A stretch of 64,000 nt of DNA from Comamonadaceae bacterium UBA2121. GTDB taxonomy: Bacteria > Pseudomonadota > Gammaproteobacteria > Burkholderiales > Burkholderiaceae_C. The first letter of the stretch is position 1; each line of letters starts with the position of its first letter. This document shows, in pieces, positions 51,745 to 60,844 of this stretch. The position numbers and the translations under genes were made by a program. The notes below the pieces were generated by a model, which made no database searches, was not told the DNA's origin, and saw only the letters and a list, made by a program, of their open reading frames with translations. The stretch is taken from contig DCYB01000010.1 in the NCBI GenBank assembly GCA_002331385.1, forward strand, positions 186,001 through 250,000, read 5' to 3'.

Positions 51745-54006
51745 TCAGAACCGAAAATTGGCAGATGCCAGAAGGGTACGGGGATCTCCGAGCGTGGCAT
51801 CATTGGCCCAGTATCGCTTGTTACCGGCATTCAATAGCTCGAGGTGCAGGGTGAGTGGATTGCGAGACGAGTTGACTTGATACCGTAGTCCGATATCAAA
51901 AATCGTAAAGCCAGGAAGGCGATCGGTGTTGATGTTATTTGCCCATTTAGCACTGCTCGTATTTACACCGGCTGTTAAAGCCAATCCGTGTATAAAGTTC
52001 GGCGCATATTCAGCGCGGACTTTGAAAATTTTGTCTGCGACCTGTGGAGGACGTTTGCCTTCGAGGCGAATATTTTGACGCTGCTTCTTGATTTCGGCAT
52101 CTAGCCATGTGAATCCACCGAGGATGCGTAAGTTGCGCGCTAGCCTACCTACGGCTGTAAATTCCACCCCCTTGTGCACTTGTCGGCCGTCTTGCACATA
52201 CTTGGGTTGATTGGGTGCGCTCAGGTCGTAATACTGGAGTGCTTTGTCGATCTGGAAAAGTGCGCCACTAAACAGTATGTTATTCCAGTCGTATTTAGCA
52301 CCAATCTCCACTTGCTTACTGGTCAACGGATTGAATACCTGCCCCTTGTTGACAACCACCGCACCTTGGTATTCTTCCGCCGCTACCCCTCCTTGCTCCA
52401 ATGACTCCATATAGCTGACATAGGTGGAAAGTCGATTTACTGGTTTGAAAATGATAGCAAGTGTCGGCGTCACTGTAGATTTGTCATAAGAACTGCTAGC
52501 AATGTTTGTGTATGCCAATCCTGCAAGTGCAGACCACTTTTCATTGAAGGTGATGTCGTCGCCGAGCATGACGTGTCGTTTGATGTTGGAGAACCAAACA
52601 TGCTTTTGACCTCGAGATATGGGCTGTATCTCCGGACGTTGTGATCGTCCTGGATCATCGATGGAGAATGATCCAGCACGAATGATAGGCGCATTTTTCG
52701 CCCACCTTTCCTGCCGTGTATTGCTGTACTGAAGTCCGACGGTGAGCTTGTGGTTAACGCTACCAGTATCAAACTTCATGTCTGCATAAACTGCACCGCG
52801 TTTGTCATCCTGATATGACAGTGTATTTACAATTCCAGGTGCGTAGAGCCCTGAGAAACTCTGAGCGTATGTTGAGGGCGTCGTGAATGTATTGGTTGTC
52901 TGCGTCCCTGCAATAGAGCGAAATCCGTTGCTTAAAAGGACGTTGGCGCGAAATCCGAGCGTCTCGCTGACATCCCATTTTGCATTTGCTGTGTAGCGGT
53001 CTGTCTCGTAGGTTCGTCCTGTCCAAGAAGGACCATAGGAGTAATTATTGCGAAGTCTATTGGCGGATGGACGTGTGGTCGCGTTTGCTACCCAATTTGC
53101 TTGCGTCCCCGTGTCCTCATAATTGTGGCGCGATGCACTAAAGTGCACATAAATATCGCTCCGAGGTTTGGCATCAAGAATAAGACTGTAAAACTCTCGT
53201 TGTGTCGTCTGACCTTTAATAGGGGTGTTGCCGTCCTGTTTGGCCAAATTCAGGCGATAGCCATATTTTCGCGTTGAGTCAAATTTTCCGCTCAAATCTC
53301 CGTGAGCGTACCAAGATTGGTGCCCTCTGCTAGATAGGGTTAGCCTTTTGAGATTCTCTTCGGTCGATTGTTTGGTGACGTAGTTGACAAGTCCACCCAC
53401 ATTACCGACGCCATACAGAAATCCTGACAATCCGTTGAGAATTTCGATTCGCTCGGTGTCCTCCATTGTGCTCGCATGACCATATTGGTCGTCCGGCACT
53501 CCATCGCGATGGGGGCCAGACACCCGGAATCCTCGTAAGTTAGCCGTTGGCTGGTTATTTTCATATTGAGAACGGAGCAGTTGCATGGTCGGATTGATTC
53601 GGAATACTTGATCCGCGCTAGTAGCCTGCAAATTTTCAATCAACTGAGGGGAGAATGTACTGATCGAGTAGGGCGTGTCTTGTAATGATCGTCCTTGCCA
53701 TGGACCGATATTAGTCACCCTGTCATCTCGGTAACCAGCTTCAGCACTTCCCTTGGAGATTCCCGGTGCGAAGACGGTTACGGGTGGCAGTGAGGATTCA
53801 GGGGTGGGAGAGCGATGCTCTACCTCGATCGCTTTTTCATTGGCCTGAACATCAAAATGTGTTGTTCCAATCAACAATAGACCGTACCACAAGTGACTAT
53901 TTGCTCTGTACTTTGGCAGTCCATCGCAACCAGACGATGTTCGGTTGAAAAGGGATTGGATCGATTCCAATAGACGCTTCGAGAAGCATGGATGACGTAA
54001 TTCCAT
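51745..54006 (-). CDS. TonB-dependent siderophore receptor
   Basis: A 753-residue outer-membrane receptor. A plug domain (VTNIGPWQGRSLQDTPYSISTFSPQLIENLQATSADQVFRINP, then NLRGFRVSGPHRDGVPD and RIEILNGLSGFLYGVGNVGGLVNYVTKQ) is followed by a 22-strand barrel ending LLASANFRF with a terminal Phe. FhuE/FpvA-like siderophore type. The N-terminus is long and only weakly like a signal peptide (hydrophobic WYGLLLIG before VQANEK), so the start may be misplaced. A Fur-box-like site stands about 50 bases upstream. Confidence 0.9.
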   Translation of the reverse strand: MELRHPCFSKRLLESIQSLFNRTSSGCDGLPKYRANSHLWYGLLLIGTTHFDVQANEKAIEVEHRSPTPESSLPPVTVFAPGISKGSAEAGYRDDRVTNIGPWQGRSLQDTPYSISTFSPQLIENLQATSADQVFRINPTMQLLRSQYENNQPTANLRGFRVSGPHRDGVPDDQYGHASTMEDTERIEILNGLSGFLYGVGNVGGLVNYVTKQSTEENLKRLTLSSRGHQSWYAHGDLSGKFDSTRKYGYRLNLAKQDGNTPIKGQTTQREFYSLILDAKPRSDIYVHFSASRHNYEDTGTQANWVANATTRPSANRLRNNYSYGPSWTGRTYETDRYTANAKWDVSETLGFRANVLLSNGFRSIAGTQTTNTFTTPSTYAQSFSGLYAPGIVNTLSYQDDKRGAVYADMKFDTGSVNHKLTVGLQYSNTRQERWAKNAPIIRAGSFSIDDPGRSQRPEIQPISRGQKHVWFSNIKRHVMLGDDITFNEKWSALAGLAYTNIASSSYDKSTVTPTLAIIFKPVNRLSTYVSYMESLEQGGVAAEEYQGAVVVNKGQVFNPLTSKQVEIGAKYDWNNILFSGALFQIDKALQYYDLSAPNQPKYVQDGRQVHKGVEFTAVGRLARNLRILGGFTWLDAEIKKQRQNIRLEGKRPPQVADKIFKVRAEYAPNFIHGLALTAGVNTSSAKWANNINTDRLPGFTIFDIGLRYQVNSSRNPLTLHLELLNAGNKRYWANDATLGDPRTLLASANFRF

Positions 54007-54051
54007 GATTTGGATTCCTAATAGAGCGATTTGTAATTGAATCGTAATACA

Positions 54052-54070
54052 AATGCGAATCAGAATGATT
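54052..54070 (-). promoter_or_regulatory. Putative Fur box upstream of the siderophore receptor
   Basis: AATGCGAATCAGAATGATT follows the three-hexamer pattern of Fur sites (nAT-repeats) and lies 46-64 bases before the receptor start. Iron repression of the receptor is expected for this family. Confidence 0.55.
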
Positions 54071-54301
54071 TAAATTGTTTATGAAACGAACCCCTTTGTT
54101 GTTTTGGCTATGGAATTGGTTGTGTCAATGTATGAAATGTTTGGCGGCAGCTTGGCTGAACCCACCGAGGTGGCAAACATAGCGGAACGTCACGCGATAT
54201 TGTTTGCGTATCAAAGTCACGCATTTATGAATTGGACTCTTTGAAGAAGGATATCGAATAATTGAAGAATAAGCGCTCACAGAACTCAGGAGACAGTGCA
54301 G

Positions 54302-55507
54302 ATGCAGACGAACGAGCCGTACCGGGGGCCGTTGGCCGGGGTGCGTGTGCTGGATTTATCCAGTGTGATTTTTGGGCCCTATGCGAGTCAGGTGTTGGCG
54401 GACTATGGGGCGGAGGTCATCAAGATCGAGCCGCCTGCGGGCGACTCCACGCGGCATACCGGGCCGAGCCTGGAAAAGGGCATGGCGGCGATGTTCCTGG
54501 GGAGCAACCGGAGCAAGAAGAGCGTGGTGCTCGACCTGAAGCAGCCGAATGCGCAGCAGGCCTTGTACGCGTTGCTAGAGCGTGCGGATGTCTTCATGCA
54601 CAGCATGCGTCCGCAGAAGCTGGCCAAACTGGGGTTGGACAAAGACACGCTGCGCGCGCGCTTTCCGCGGCTGATTTACGTGGGACTGCATGGCTTTGGT
54701 GAGGACGGCCCCTACGCCGGGTTGCCGGCTTATGACGACGTCATTCAGGGCATGAGCGGATTGGCCGATCTGATGGATCGGCAGATGGGCGAGGCGCGTT
54801 ATTTGCCCACCATTGCGGCGGACAAGACCTGTGGGCTGGTGGGCGCGCATGCGGTGATGGCCGCGCTGTATCAGCGTGAGAAGACGGGCGCAGGCTGCTT
54901 CGTTGAAGTGCCGATGTACGAGACCATGGTGGGCTTCAATCTGGTGGAGCACTTCTACGGTATGCACTTCAATCCGCCGCAAAGTGGCGCGGGTTATCCG
55001 CGTGTCATGGCGGCGTCGCGCAGGCCCTATCGCACGACGGATGGCTACATCTGCATGATGCCTTACACCAATCAGCATTGGCAGCGATTTTTTGAAGAAG
55101 TGGGGCAACCTGAGTTAGCGCGTGACGAACGCTTTGCCAATCAGGCTGCACGCACGCGCCATATTGATGAATTGTTGAACCTGCTGGGCAGCTTTGTGCA
55201 GCAGCACGATTCAGCGCATTGGCTGGAGGTGTGTGATCGGCTGGAAATCCCGGCAGCGGCGGTGGCTCGTCTGGATGATCTGCCCGGAGATCGGCATCTG
55301 CGGGCGACGGAATTCTTTGTTTCGCTACAGGACCCCTCCATGGGAGAGGTTCGCTTTCCGCGCTCATCGGTGCGCATGGACGGTGCACAGGCGCCGCTCG
55401 CCATGCCGCCGCGTTTGGGCGAACACACGCACGCGCTATTGAAAGAAGCGGGGTTGAGCGATGCCGACATTGCGGCGTTGCAACCTGCGCCATCGAAGGA
55501 CCATTGA
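54302..55507 (+). CDS. Family III CoA-transferase (CaiB/BaiF)
   Basis: A 401-residue CoA-transferase: GVRVLDLSSVIFGPYASQVLADYGAEVIKIEPP at the N-terminus and D174 in AADKTCGLVGAHAVMAALYQREKTGAG as the likely catalytic Asp. It activates a carboxylic acid by CoA transfer. The ATG at 54302 has AGGAGA eight bases upstream. First gene of a unit with a MaoC-like hydratase and a Bug-type binding protein, which suggests uptake and degradation of an organic acid. Confidence 0.92.
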   Translation: MQTNEPYRGPLAGVRVLDLSSVIFGPYASQVLADYGAEVIKIEPPAGDSTRHTGPSLEKGMAAMFLGSNRSKKSVVLDLKQPNAQQALYALLERADVFMHSMRPQKLAKLGLDKDTLRARFPRLIYVGLHGFGEDGPYAGLPAYDDVIQGMSGLADLMDRQMGEARYLPTIAADKTCGLVGAHAVMAALYQREKTGAGCFVEVPMYETMVGFNLVEHFYGMHFNPPQSGAGYPRVMAASRRPYRTTDGYICMMPYTNQHWQRFFEEVGQPELARDERFANQAARTRHIDELLNLLGSFVQQHDSAHWLEVCDRLEIPAAAVARLDDLPGDRHLRATEFFVSLQDPSMGEVRFPRSSVRMDGAQAPLAMPPRLGEHTHALLKEAGLSDADIAALQPAPSKDH

Positions 55508-56002
55508 ATGACGCAAAACCACTCGCTGCCAAGCGCAGCGCAACTCGACGCCATCCCGCGCATGGGGCAGGGCGTGTATTGGCAGGACATTTCGGTCGGG
55601 CAACAATGGCGCACATTCCGGCGCACGATCACCGAATCTGATCTGGTCGGCTTCATCAACGTGACCGGGATGGTCGAGGCCATCTTTATCGATGCGGGCT
55701 TTGATGGCGGAGCGATCAAGGGGCGTCCCGTTCCTGGCGCGCTGACGTACACGCTGATCGAGGGCTTCATCCTGCAAAGCATGATCCAGGGGACCGGACT
55801 GGCGATGCTGGAGCTGCACCAGAAGATTCTGGGACCCGTGATGGTGGGCGATTCGGTGCAGGCGTTGGTGGAGGTAACGGACATTCGTCCCACGAGCAAG
55901 AACAACCGTGCGGTGGTCACCTCACGCATCACGGTATACAACCAACGGCAGGAAGTGGTGATGGAGTACGTCGCTGTCAGGTTGTTAGCGGGCAGACCAT
56001 AA
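55508..56002 (+). CDS. MaoC-like hydratase/dehydratase
   Basis: A 164-residue hot-dog-fold protein of the MaoC family, acting on acyl-CoA (enoyl-CoA hydratase type). GVYWQDISVGQQWRTFRRTITESDLVGFINVTGM and RPVPGALTYTLIEGFI mark the fold. It starts directly at the CoA-transferase stop. The classic D-x4-H catalytic pair is not obvious (FINVTGM instead of FA-x-SGD-x-NP), so it may be a divergent or non-catalytic member. Confidence 0.8.
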   Translation: MTQNHSLPSAAQLDAIPRMGQGVYWQDISVGQQWRTFRRTITESDLVGFINVTGMVEAIFIDAGFDGGAIKGRPVPGALTYTLIEGFILQSMIQGTGLAMLELHQKILGPVMVGDSVQALVEVTDIRPTSKNNRAVVTSRITVYNQRQEVVMEYVAVRLLAGRP

Positions 56003-56051
56003 CGCCCACTTGCTATATTCAATTCAATTAGAAAACCCAAGGAGACAAGAC

Positions 56052-57071
56052 ATGCCAATCCAATCGATATTCCAACCCATTTCCCGAGTCCCTCGCCGCA
56101 CGGTGGTCACGCATTTGGCGCTGATCGGCCTGTCCGTTGCAGGCGTTACAGCGGCCGCACCTGCGCTGGCGGACACCTGGCCGAGCAAGCCCGTCACACT
56201 CGTGGTTCCCTTTCCGCCGGGCGGTCCTACGGACATGGTGGCGCGTGTTCTGGCGCAAAGCGTGAGCGAGCAACTCGGCCAGTCAGTCATTGTGGACAAC
56301 AAGCCTGGAGCCAATGGCAACATCGGTAATGCGTTCGTGGCCAAAGCACCTGCGGATGGTTATACGGTGCTCTACAACACATCGTCGATTGCGCTCAGTC
56401 CATCGCTCTACAACAAGCTCAGCTATAACGTGAATACGGAGCTCGCACCTGTGGCGTTGACGGCAGTGGTTCCGTTGGGCTTGGTGGTGAATCCGAAGGT
56501 GCCAGCGAATACGGTGGAAGAGTTCGTCAAGTACGCGCAGGCGCAGAAGGGCAAGCTTTCTTACGGCTCGGCAGGGAACGGCAACGTCACGCACCTGGCG
56601 GCGTTTCAGGTGGTGCAGCATTACAAGATCGAGGCGACCCACGTGCCCTACAAGGGCAGTGCACCAGCCGACGTGGATCTGGTAGCGGGCCAGATCGACT
56701 TCATGACCGATACCATCAACTCGGTGGCGCCTTTCATCAAGGACGGCAAGCTCAAGCTGCTGGCGGTTTCCACAGGCAAGCGGATTCCTAACTTTCCAAA
56801 TGCGCCCACGTTGGCGGAAGGCGGTATGACGGGGTTTGAAGCGGGCGCCTGGCAGGGCGTGATGGTTCCTGCCAAGACGCCGAAGGCGGTGGTGGATCGG
56901 CTGAACGACGTTTTTGTGAAGGCGCTGAAGGATCCCGAGGTGCTCAAGAAGCTGGCCATTCAAGGAACGGAGCCCTTGGGCTCAACGCCCGCTGAGTATG
57001 GCGAATACATCAAGAAGGAACTGGCGCGTTGGGCCTCTGTGGTCAAGAGCACGGGCGTGTCTCTGGACTAA
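56052..57071 (+). CDS. Tripartite tricarboxylate transporter substrate-binding protein (Bug family)
   Basis: A 339-residue periplasmic binding protein, signal peptide up to ALA-DTWPSKPVTLVVPFPPGGPTDMVARVLAQ, the hallmark start of Bug proteins, with GQSVIVDNKPGANGNIG and THVPYKGSAPADVDLVAGQIDFMTD later. Bug genes are greatly expanded in Comamonadaceae and bind carboxylates. The start at 56052 has AAGGAGAC upstream. The ligand is likely the acid handled by the CoA-transferase. Confidence 0.93.
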   Translation: MPIQSIFQPISRVPRRTVVTHLALIGLSVAGVTAAAPALADTWPSKPVTLVVPFPPGGPTDMVARVLAQSVSEQLGQSVIVDNKPGANGNIGNAFVAKAPADGYTVLYNTSSIALSPSLYNKLSYNVNTELAPVALTAVVPLGLVVNPKVPANTVEEFVKYAQAQKGKLSYGSAGNGNVTHLAAFQVVQHYKIEATHVPYKGSAPADVDLVAGQIDFMTDTINSVAPFIKDGKLKLLAVSTGKRIPNFPNAPTLAEGGMTGFEAGAWQGVMVPAKTPKAVVDRLNDVFVKALKDPEVLKKLAIQGTEPLGSTPAEYGEYIKKELARWASVVKSTGVSLD

Positions 57072-57098
57072 GAATTCCACTGCACTGTGAATTATTCC

Positions 57099-57127
57099 AA
57101 ATATTGGAACGACGTGCCAATATTTGA
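57099..57127. promoter_or_regulatory. Perfect dyad, possible operator
   Basis: CAAATATTGG (57099-57108) and CCAATATTTG (57118-57127), perfect 10-base arms with a 9-base spacer and no T run, 28 bases after the Bug gene. It could be an operator for the following gene or an RNA-stabilising hairpin. Confidence 0.45.
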
Positions 57128-57199
57128 TGATTGCACCGTCAATCGGTTATTCTTGACGCGCTTTGGCGCAAGCTGCAACGTAAATGGCAACGATCAACA

Positions 57200-57232
57200 C
57201 CTTGGCCGGCTCACGCCGCGCCAGGGTTTTTT
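57200..57232 (+). terminator. Intrinsic terminator
   Basis: CCTTGGC (57200-57206) pairs with GCCAGGG (57220-57226), followed by six T. It lies between the Bug gene and the enoyl-CoA hydratase gene and separates the two units. Confidence 0.6.
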
Positions 57233-57288
57233 ATGATGGTTGATTCGTAATTTTCGCAACCATGGTTCGCAAGGAAGGACAGACAACA

Positions 57289-58380
57289 ATGACGGAGATG
57301 GCATCGGAAATTCTGACGGAAGTTCGCGGTCAGGTCGGTTTCATTACGCTCAATCGTGCGAAGGCGCTCAATGCCCTGTCGTTGGGCATGGTGCGTGATC
57401 TGCTGGGCGTGCTTTTGCGCTGGCAGAACGATGACAAGGTGCTGGCCGTCGCTATTCGTGGCAATGGCAAGGAGGGCGCTTTCGGAGCATTCTGCGCGGG
57501 CGGGGACATCCGCTTTCTGCACAAGGCAGGCAGCACCGGCAATCCCGAGCTGGAAGATTTCTTCACGGAAGAATATGCGCTCAACTATCTGATCCACGAG
57601 TTCGGCAAGCCCTACATCGCCTTCATGGACGGCATCGTGATGGGCGGCGGCATGGGTATCAGTCAGGGCGGATCGGCGCGCATCGTGACCGAGCGCACCA
57701 AGATGGCCATGCCGGAAACCATCATCGGTCTGTTCCCCGACGTGGGCGGCGGCTATTTTCTTTCCCGCTGCCCCGGTCGTGTGGGCGAGTGGCTGGCACT
57801 GACCGGCGACACCATTGGTGGCGCGGACGCCATCCAGTTCAATCTGGCCGATGGCTTCATTCCATCGGACCAGCAGGCCGGCGTCTGGGAGCAACTGGGC
57901 GCGCAGCAGTTTGCCGACAGCGCGGCGGTACAAAAGTGGATTGAAGCGCAATATGTGCCCGCAGGTGAGGGTGCCTACGGCAACCGCGCGCACATCGACA
58001 AATACTTCGCGCTGCCCACTGCGCTGGACATCGTGCTGGCACTGGAGAAGGACGGCGACGAGTGGTGCCAGAAGACCGCTGCTGCGCTGCGCAAGCGCTC
58101 GCCGTTGATGCTGGAAGTGGTGCTCGAGCAGGTGCGCCGTGCGCGTGATATGTCGCTGGCGGAAGACCTGCGCATGGAGCGCGACATGGTGCGCCATTGC
58201 TTCTATCTGCGCCCCGGCCAGAGCGAAACAGTGGAAGGCATTCGTGCGTTGGCGGTCGATAAGGATCACAGCCCTAAGTGGAACCCCGCACGCGTGGAAG
58301 ATGTCGAGCGCGCGCTGGTGGAGGCGTTCTTCAAGAGCCCGTGGCCTGCGCACTCCCATCCGCTCGCTGCGCTGGTGTGA
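57289..58380 (+). CDS. Enoyl-CoA hydratase/3-hydroxyisobutyryl-CoA hydrolase family protein
   Basis: A 363-residue crotonase-fold enzyme. Oxyanion-hole segments are GAFCAGGDIRFLHKAG and GIVMGGGMGISQGGSARI, and ETIIGLFPDVGGGYFLSRCPG with the family Glu/Asp; the C-terminal extension is that of 3-hydroxyisobutyryl-CoA hydrolase (valine catabolism) rather than a simple hydratase. The start at 57289 follows AAGGA. Monocistronic between two terminator or gap regions. Confidence 0.88.
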   Translation: MTEMASEILTEVRGQVGFITLNRAKALNALSLGMVRDLLGVLLRWQNDDKVLAVAIRGNGKEGAFGAFCAGGDIRFLHKAGSTGNPELEDFFTEEYALNYLIHEFGKPYIAFMDGIVMGGGMGISQGGSARIVTERTKMAMPETIIGLFPDVGGGYFLSRCPGRVGEWLALTGDTIGGADAIQFNLADGFIPSDQQAGVWEQLGAQQFADSAAVQKWIEAQYVPAGEGAYGNRAHIDKYFALPTALDIVLALEKDGDEWCQKTAAALRKRSPLMLEVVLEQVRRARDMSLAEDLRMERDMVRHCFYLRPGQSETVEGIRALAVDKDHSPKWNPARVEDVERALVEAFFKSPWPAHSHPLAALV

Positions 58381-58559
58381 TGGCGCGACGGGCACGCAAC
58401 GGTGCGTGTCCGTCCTGTGGATGACATGCCCGCACGGCAGCGGGCATTTCGTTTTCTACCCGATTCAAGCTTGCCTTTAATCATGTCTATGGCAATCGCT
58501 CGGCATTGTGCGGGTTTACCAATTGCCCGGTGCGTCGATGCAGGCAATAATGTGATCAT

Positions 58560-58919
58560 ATGCACGTACTGCGTAATTCCTCTGTCATCGCTCGCCTCGT
58601 TCTGACGTGGTTCGCCTTGACGTTGGGTGTTGCAGTGGCATCGCCTATCGTGAATCCGCATTCGATGGAGTTGATCTGCTCCTCGGGTGGTCACATCAAA
58701 CTGGTTGAACTGGACGATGAGGGGCAACTCGTCACCGACCACAGCTTCAGCCTGGATTGTTCCCTTTGTCTCCCGTTGTTGGCAACGCCTCCTGTCGAGG
58801 TCGGTGTCCTCAATGTCTCCATATCTCCTGAGCAGGTGGTGCCCACCTTCATGCAGGAGATCATCCCTTCCCGGACAGGTGCTCCTCTGCCCGCACGCGG
58901 GCCTCCCACGAGGGTTTAA
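58560..58919 (+). CDS. DUF2946-like small exported protein
   Basis: A 119-residue protein with an N-terminal hydrophobic segment (VIARLVLTWFALTLGVAVASP), the segment MELICSSGGHIKLV and the pair CSLCLPLL. These cysteines resemble the DUF2946 family, found beside SCO and PCuAC copper genes, as here. A role in copper handling is an inference. The gap to the next gene is about 300 bases. Confidence 0.7.
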   Translation: MHVLRNSSVIARLVLTWFALTLGVAVASPIVNPHSMELICSSGGHIKLVELDDEGQLVTDHSFSLDCSLCLPLLATPPVEVGVLNVSISPEQVVPTFMQEIIPSRTGAPLPARGPPTRV

Positions 58920-59223
58920 CGCGTCGCCGGGCGTGTACTTTCTTCTGGTTTCTGCATTTGGACGCTACCTGCTGTCCACTACCTCATTGCACTTGCAGAG
59001 CCAGTGTCACGCCATAGATTCATTTGCGAATGGCTGCATGTCCGGCGCGTCTTTCTGCACGACCTGTGCGTCATGCCTTGTTCACGGCGACCCTTTAGGG
59101 TGGTCTTGACTGCGTGATGCGAACTACCGGAAAACCGGCTTGAATTTCTGAACGGAAAGCGACGTGGCATGCGTTGCCATTCGCGGCCGTTCGCTCTCAA
59201 CATCCAGGAAGGAGGGGTGCTCC
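58920..59223. other. Gap between DUF2946-like gene and SCO gene
   Basis: These 304 bases show no convincing gene. A short plus-strand frame with several cysteines ends near 59109 but has no start or conserved pattern that I recognise. AAGGAGGGG just before 59224 is a strong ribosome site. Confidence 0.4.
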
Positions 59224-59853
59224 GTGGCCTCCTTAACGCAACATCAGGCAATGCCTCGTCGCGCCATGATCAGAACGACTGCTGGCGCAGCTCTCGCTCT
59301 TTCGCTCTGGTCGCTGGCCGGCTGCAACAACGAAAAGCCGTCGCAATTTCGCGGCATCGACGTGTCGGGCGCGAATTACGCCAAGGGCTTCACGCTCACT
59401 GACCATGATGGCAGCGAGCGCACCTTGCAGGACTACGCCAACAAGGCCGTTCTCATTTTCTTCGGCTTTACGCAATGTCCGGATGTCTGCCCGACCGCAC
59501 TGGCGCGTGCGGCAGAGGTGAAGCGTTTGCTTGGCCCGGATGGCGACAAACTTCAGGTGCTGTTTGTAACGGTGGATCCCGAACGGGATACACCCGAGAT
59601 GCTCAAGAGCTACACCCAGACGTTCGACCCCAGTTTTGTGGGGTTGTATGGCGATGCAGAGCGCATTGCCGAAGTGGCGCGCGAGTACAAGGTCTATTAC
59701 AAGAAGGTGCCTACGGGCTCCAGCTATACGCTGGACCACACGGCGCTGAGCTATGTATATGACCCGCAGGGCAAGTTACGCGTGGTCCTGCGGCACGAAC
59801 AGACAGCGGAGGACTATGCAGCAGACCTGAAACTCATTTTGGGCAACGCCTGA
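59224..59853 (+). CDS. SCO1/SenC-family copper metallochaperone
   Basis: A 209-residue lipoprotein for assembly of the CuA centre of cytochrome oxidase. Lipobox LAGC with C34, copper motif CPDVCP with C85 and C89, and H172 in LDHTALSYV. A GTG at 59224 is preferred because AGGAGGGG lies eight bases before; Met codons downstream (59251, 59266) are alternatives. Periplasmic and membrane anchored. Followed by PCuAC, the copper donor of SCO. Confidence 0.9.
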   Translation: MASLTQHQAMPRRAMIRTTAGAALALSLWSLAGCNNEKPSQFRGIDVSGANYAKGFTLTDHDGSERTLQDYANKAVLIFFGFTQCPDVCPTALARAAEVKRLLGPDGDKLQVLFVTVDPERDTPEMLKSYTQTFDPSFVGLYGDAERIAEVAREYKVYYKKVPTGSSYTLDHTALSYVYDPQGKLRVVLRHEQTAEDYAADLKLILGNA

Positions 59854-59934
59854 TGAGCGCCGCTGGCGTGTAGACGTTGTCCGCAACCCGTTCCTGATTT
59901 CTCTTTCCTTGTTTATTTTTTTGAAAGTACAACC

Positions 59935-60414
59935 ATGAAACTCAAGCTGATTTCCCTCGTTGCATCCTCCCTGCTGTTCGCCGGCGCTGCTGCGCACGCC
60001 GAAGTCACCGTGAAGGATGCGTGGGTTCGTGCCACCGTGGCGCAGCAAAAGGCCACAGGCGCATTCATGGTGCTGCAGGCCGATGCGGACAGCAAACTCC
60101 TGTCCGCCAGTTCGACGATCACTCCCGTGGTGGAAGTGCACGAAATGGCGATGGACAACAACGTCATGAAGATGCGCGAAGTGAAGTCGGTGAAGCTGCC
60201 TGCAGGCAAGCCGGTGGAGCTTAAGCCCGGTGGATTGCACATCATGCTGATGGATCTGAAGAGCCAGGTGAAGGCGGGTGACGTGGTGCCACTCACACTG
60301 ACTGTCGAAGACAAGGCAGGCAAGCGCGAAACCATTCAAATCCAGGCGGAGGTCCGTGCACTCAACACGCCGACCGCACCCGCAGCAGGTCACGACAGCC
60401 ATAGCGGCCATTGA
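59935..60414 (+). CDS. Periplasmic copper chaperone PCu(A)C
   Basis: A 159-residue exported copper chaperone. Signal peptide to AAAHA, then the exact family signature H69-x10-M80-x21-H102-x-M104 that binds Cu(I). A short His-rich tail (HDSHSGH) may add copper binding. It delivers copper to SCO or directly to the CuA site. Located 81 bases after the SCO gene, probably one transcript. Confidence 0.93.
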   Translation: MKLKLISLVASSLLFAGAAAHAEVTVKDAWVRATVAQQKATGAFMVLQADADSKLLSASSTITPVVEVHEMAMDNNVMKMREVKSVKLPAGKPVELKPGGLHIMLMDLKSQVKAGDVVPLTLTVEDKAGKRETIQIQAEVRALNTPTAPAAGHDSHSGH

Positions 60415-60505
60415 TCTAAGTTCAGGTTTGACGGGGTGCATGCGCGAGATACTTGCCGCAGTGCGCATGCACCTTTTTTTTCATACCCATCAGGGAATTA
60501 CTGCG

Positions 60506-60814
60506 ATGAAACGTTTGATTCTGATTTCTGCCATCACACTCATGGCCGCGGCTCCTGCTGCACGTGCCGATCAGGCACTGGCCACGTCGAAGGCATGCAT
60601 GGCATGCCATGCTACGGACAAGAAGTTGGTCGGTCCAGCCTACAAGGAAGTAGCCGCCAAGTATGCGGGCAAGAAGGATGGCGTTGCGACCATGGTCGGC
60701 AAGATCATGAAGGGCAGCAGTGGCGACTGGGGTCCCGTGCCCATGCCAGCGAATGTCAACGTCAGCAATGACGAAGCCACCAAGCTGGCGAAGTGGATCC
60801 TGACGCTGAAATAA
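60506..60814 (+). CDS. Small soluble cytochrome c (c551/c552 type)
   Basis: A 102-residue periplasmic monohaem cytochrome: signal peptide to ARA, haem motif CMACH (C31, C34, H35), KLVGPAYKEVAAKYAGKKD, and the axial Met in GPVPMPANVNVSNDEATKLAKWILTLK. It passes electrons to a terminal oxidase. Start 60506 has AGGGA upstream. Convergent with smpB. Confidence 0.92.
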   Translation: MKRLILISAITLMAAAPAARADQALATSKACMACHATDKKLVGPAYKEVAAKYAGKKDGVATMVGKIMKGSSGDWGPVPMPANVNVSNDEATKLAKWILTLK

Positions 60815-60844
60815 GCGCAAGCCACTCCTCGAACCTGGCCGCCA

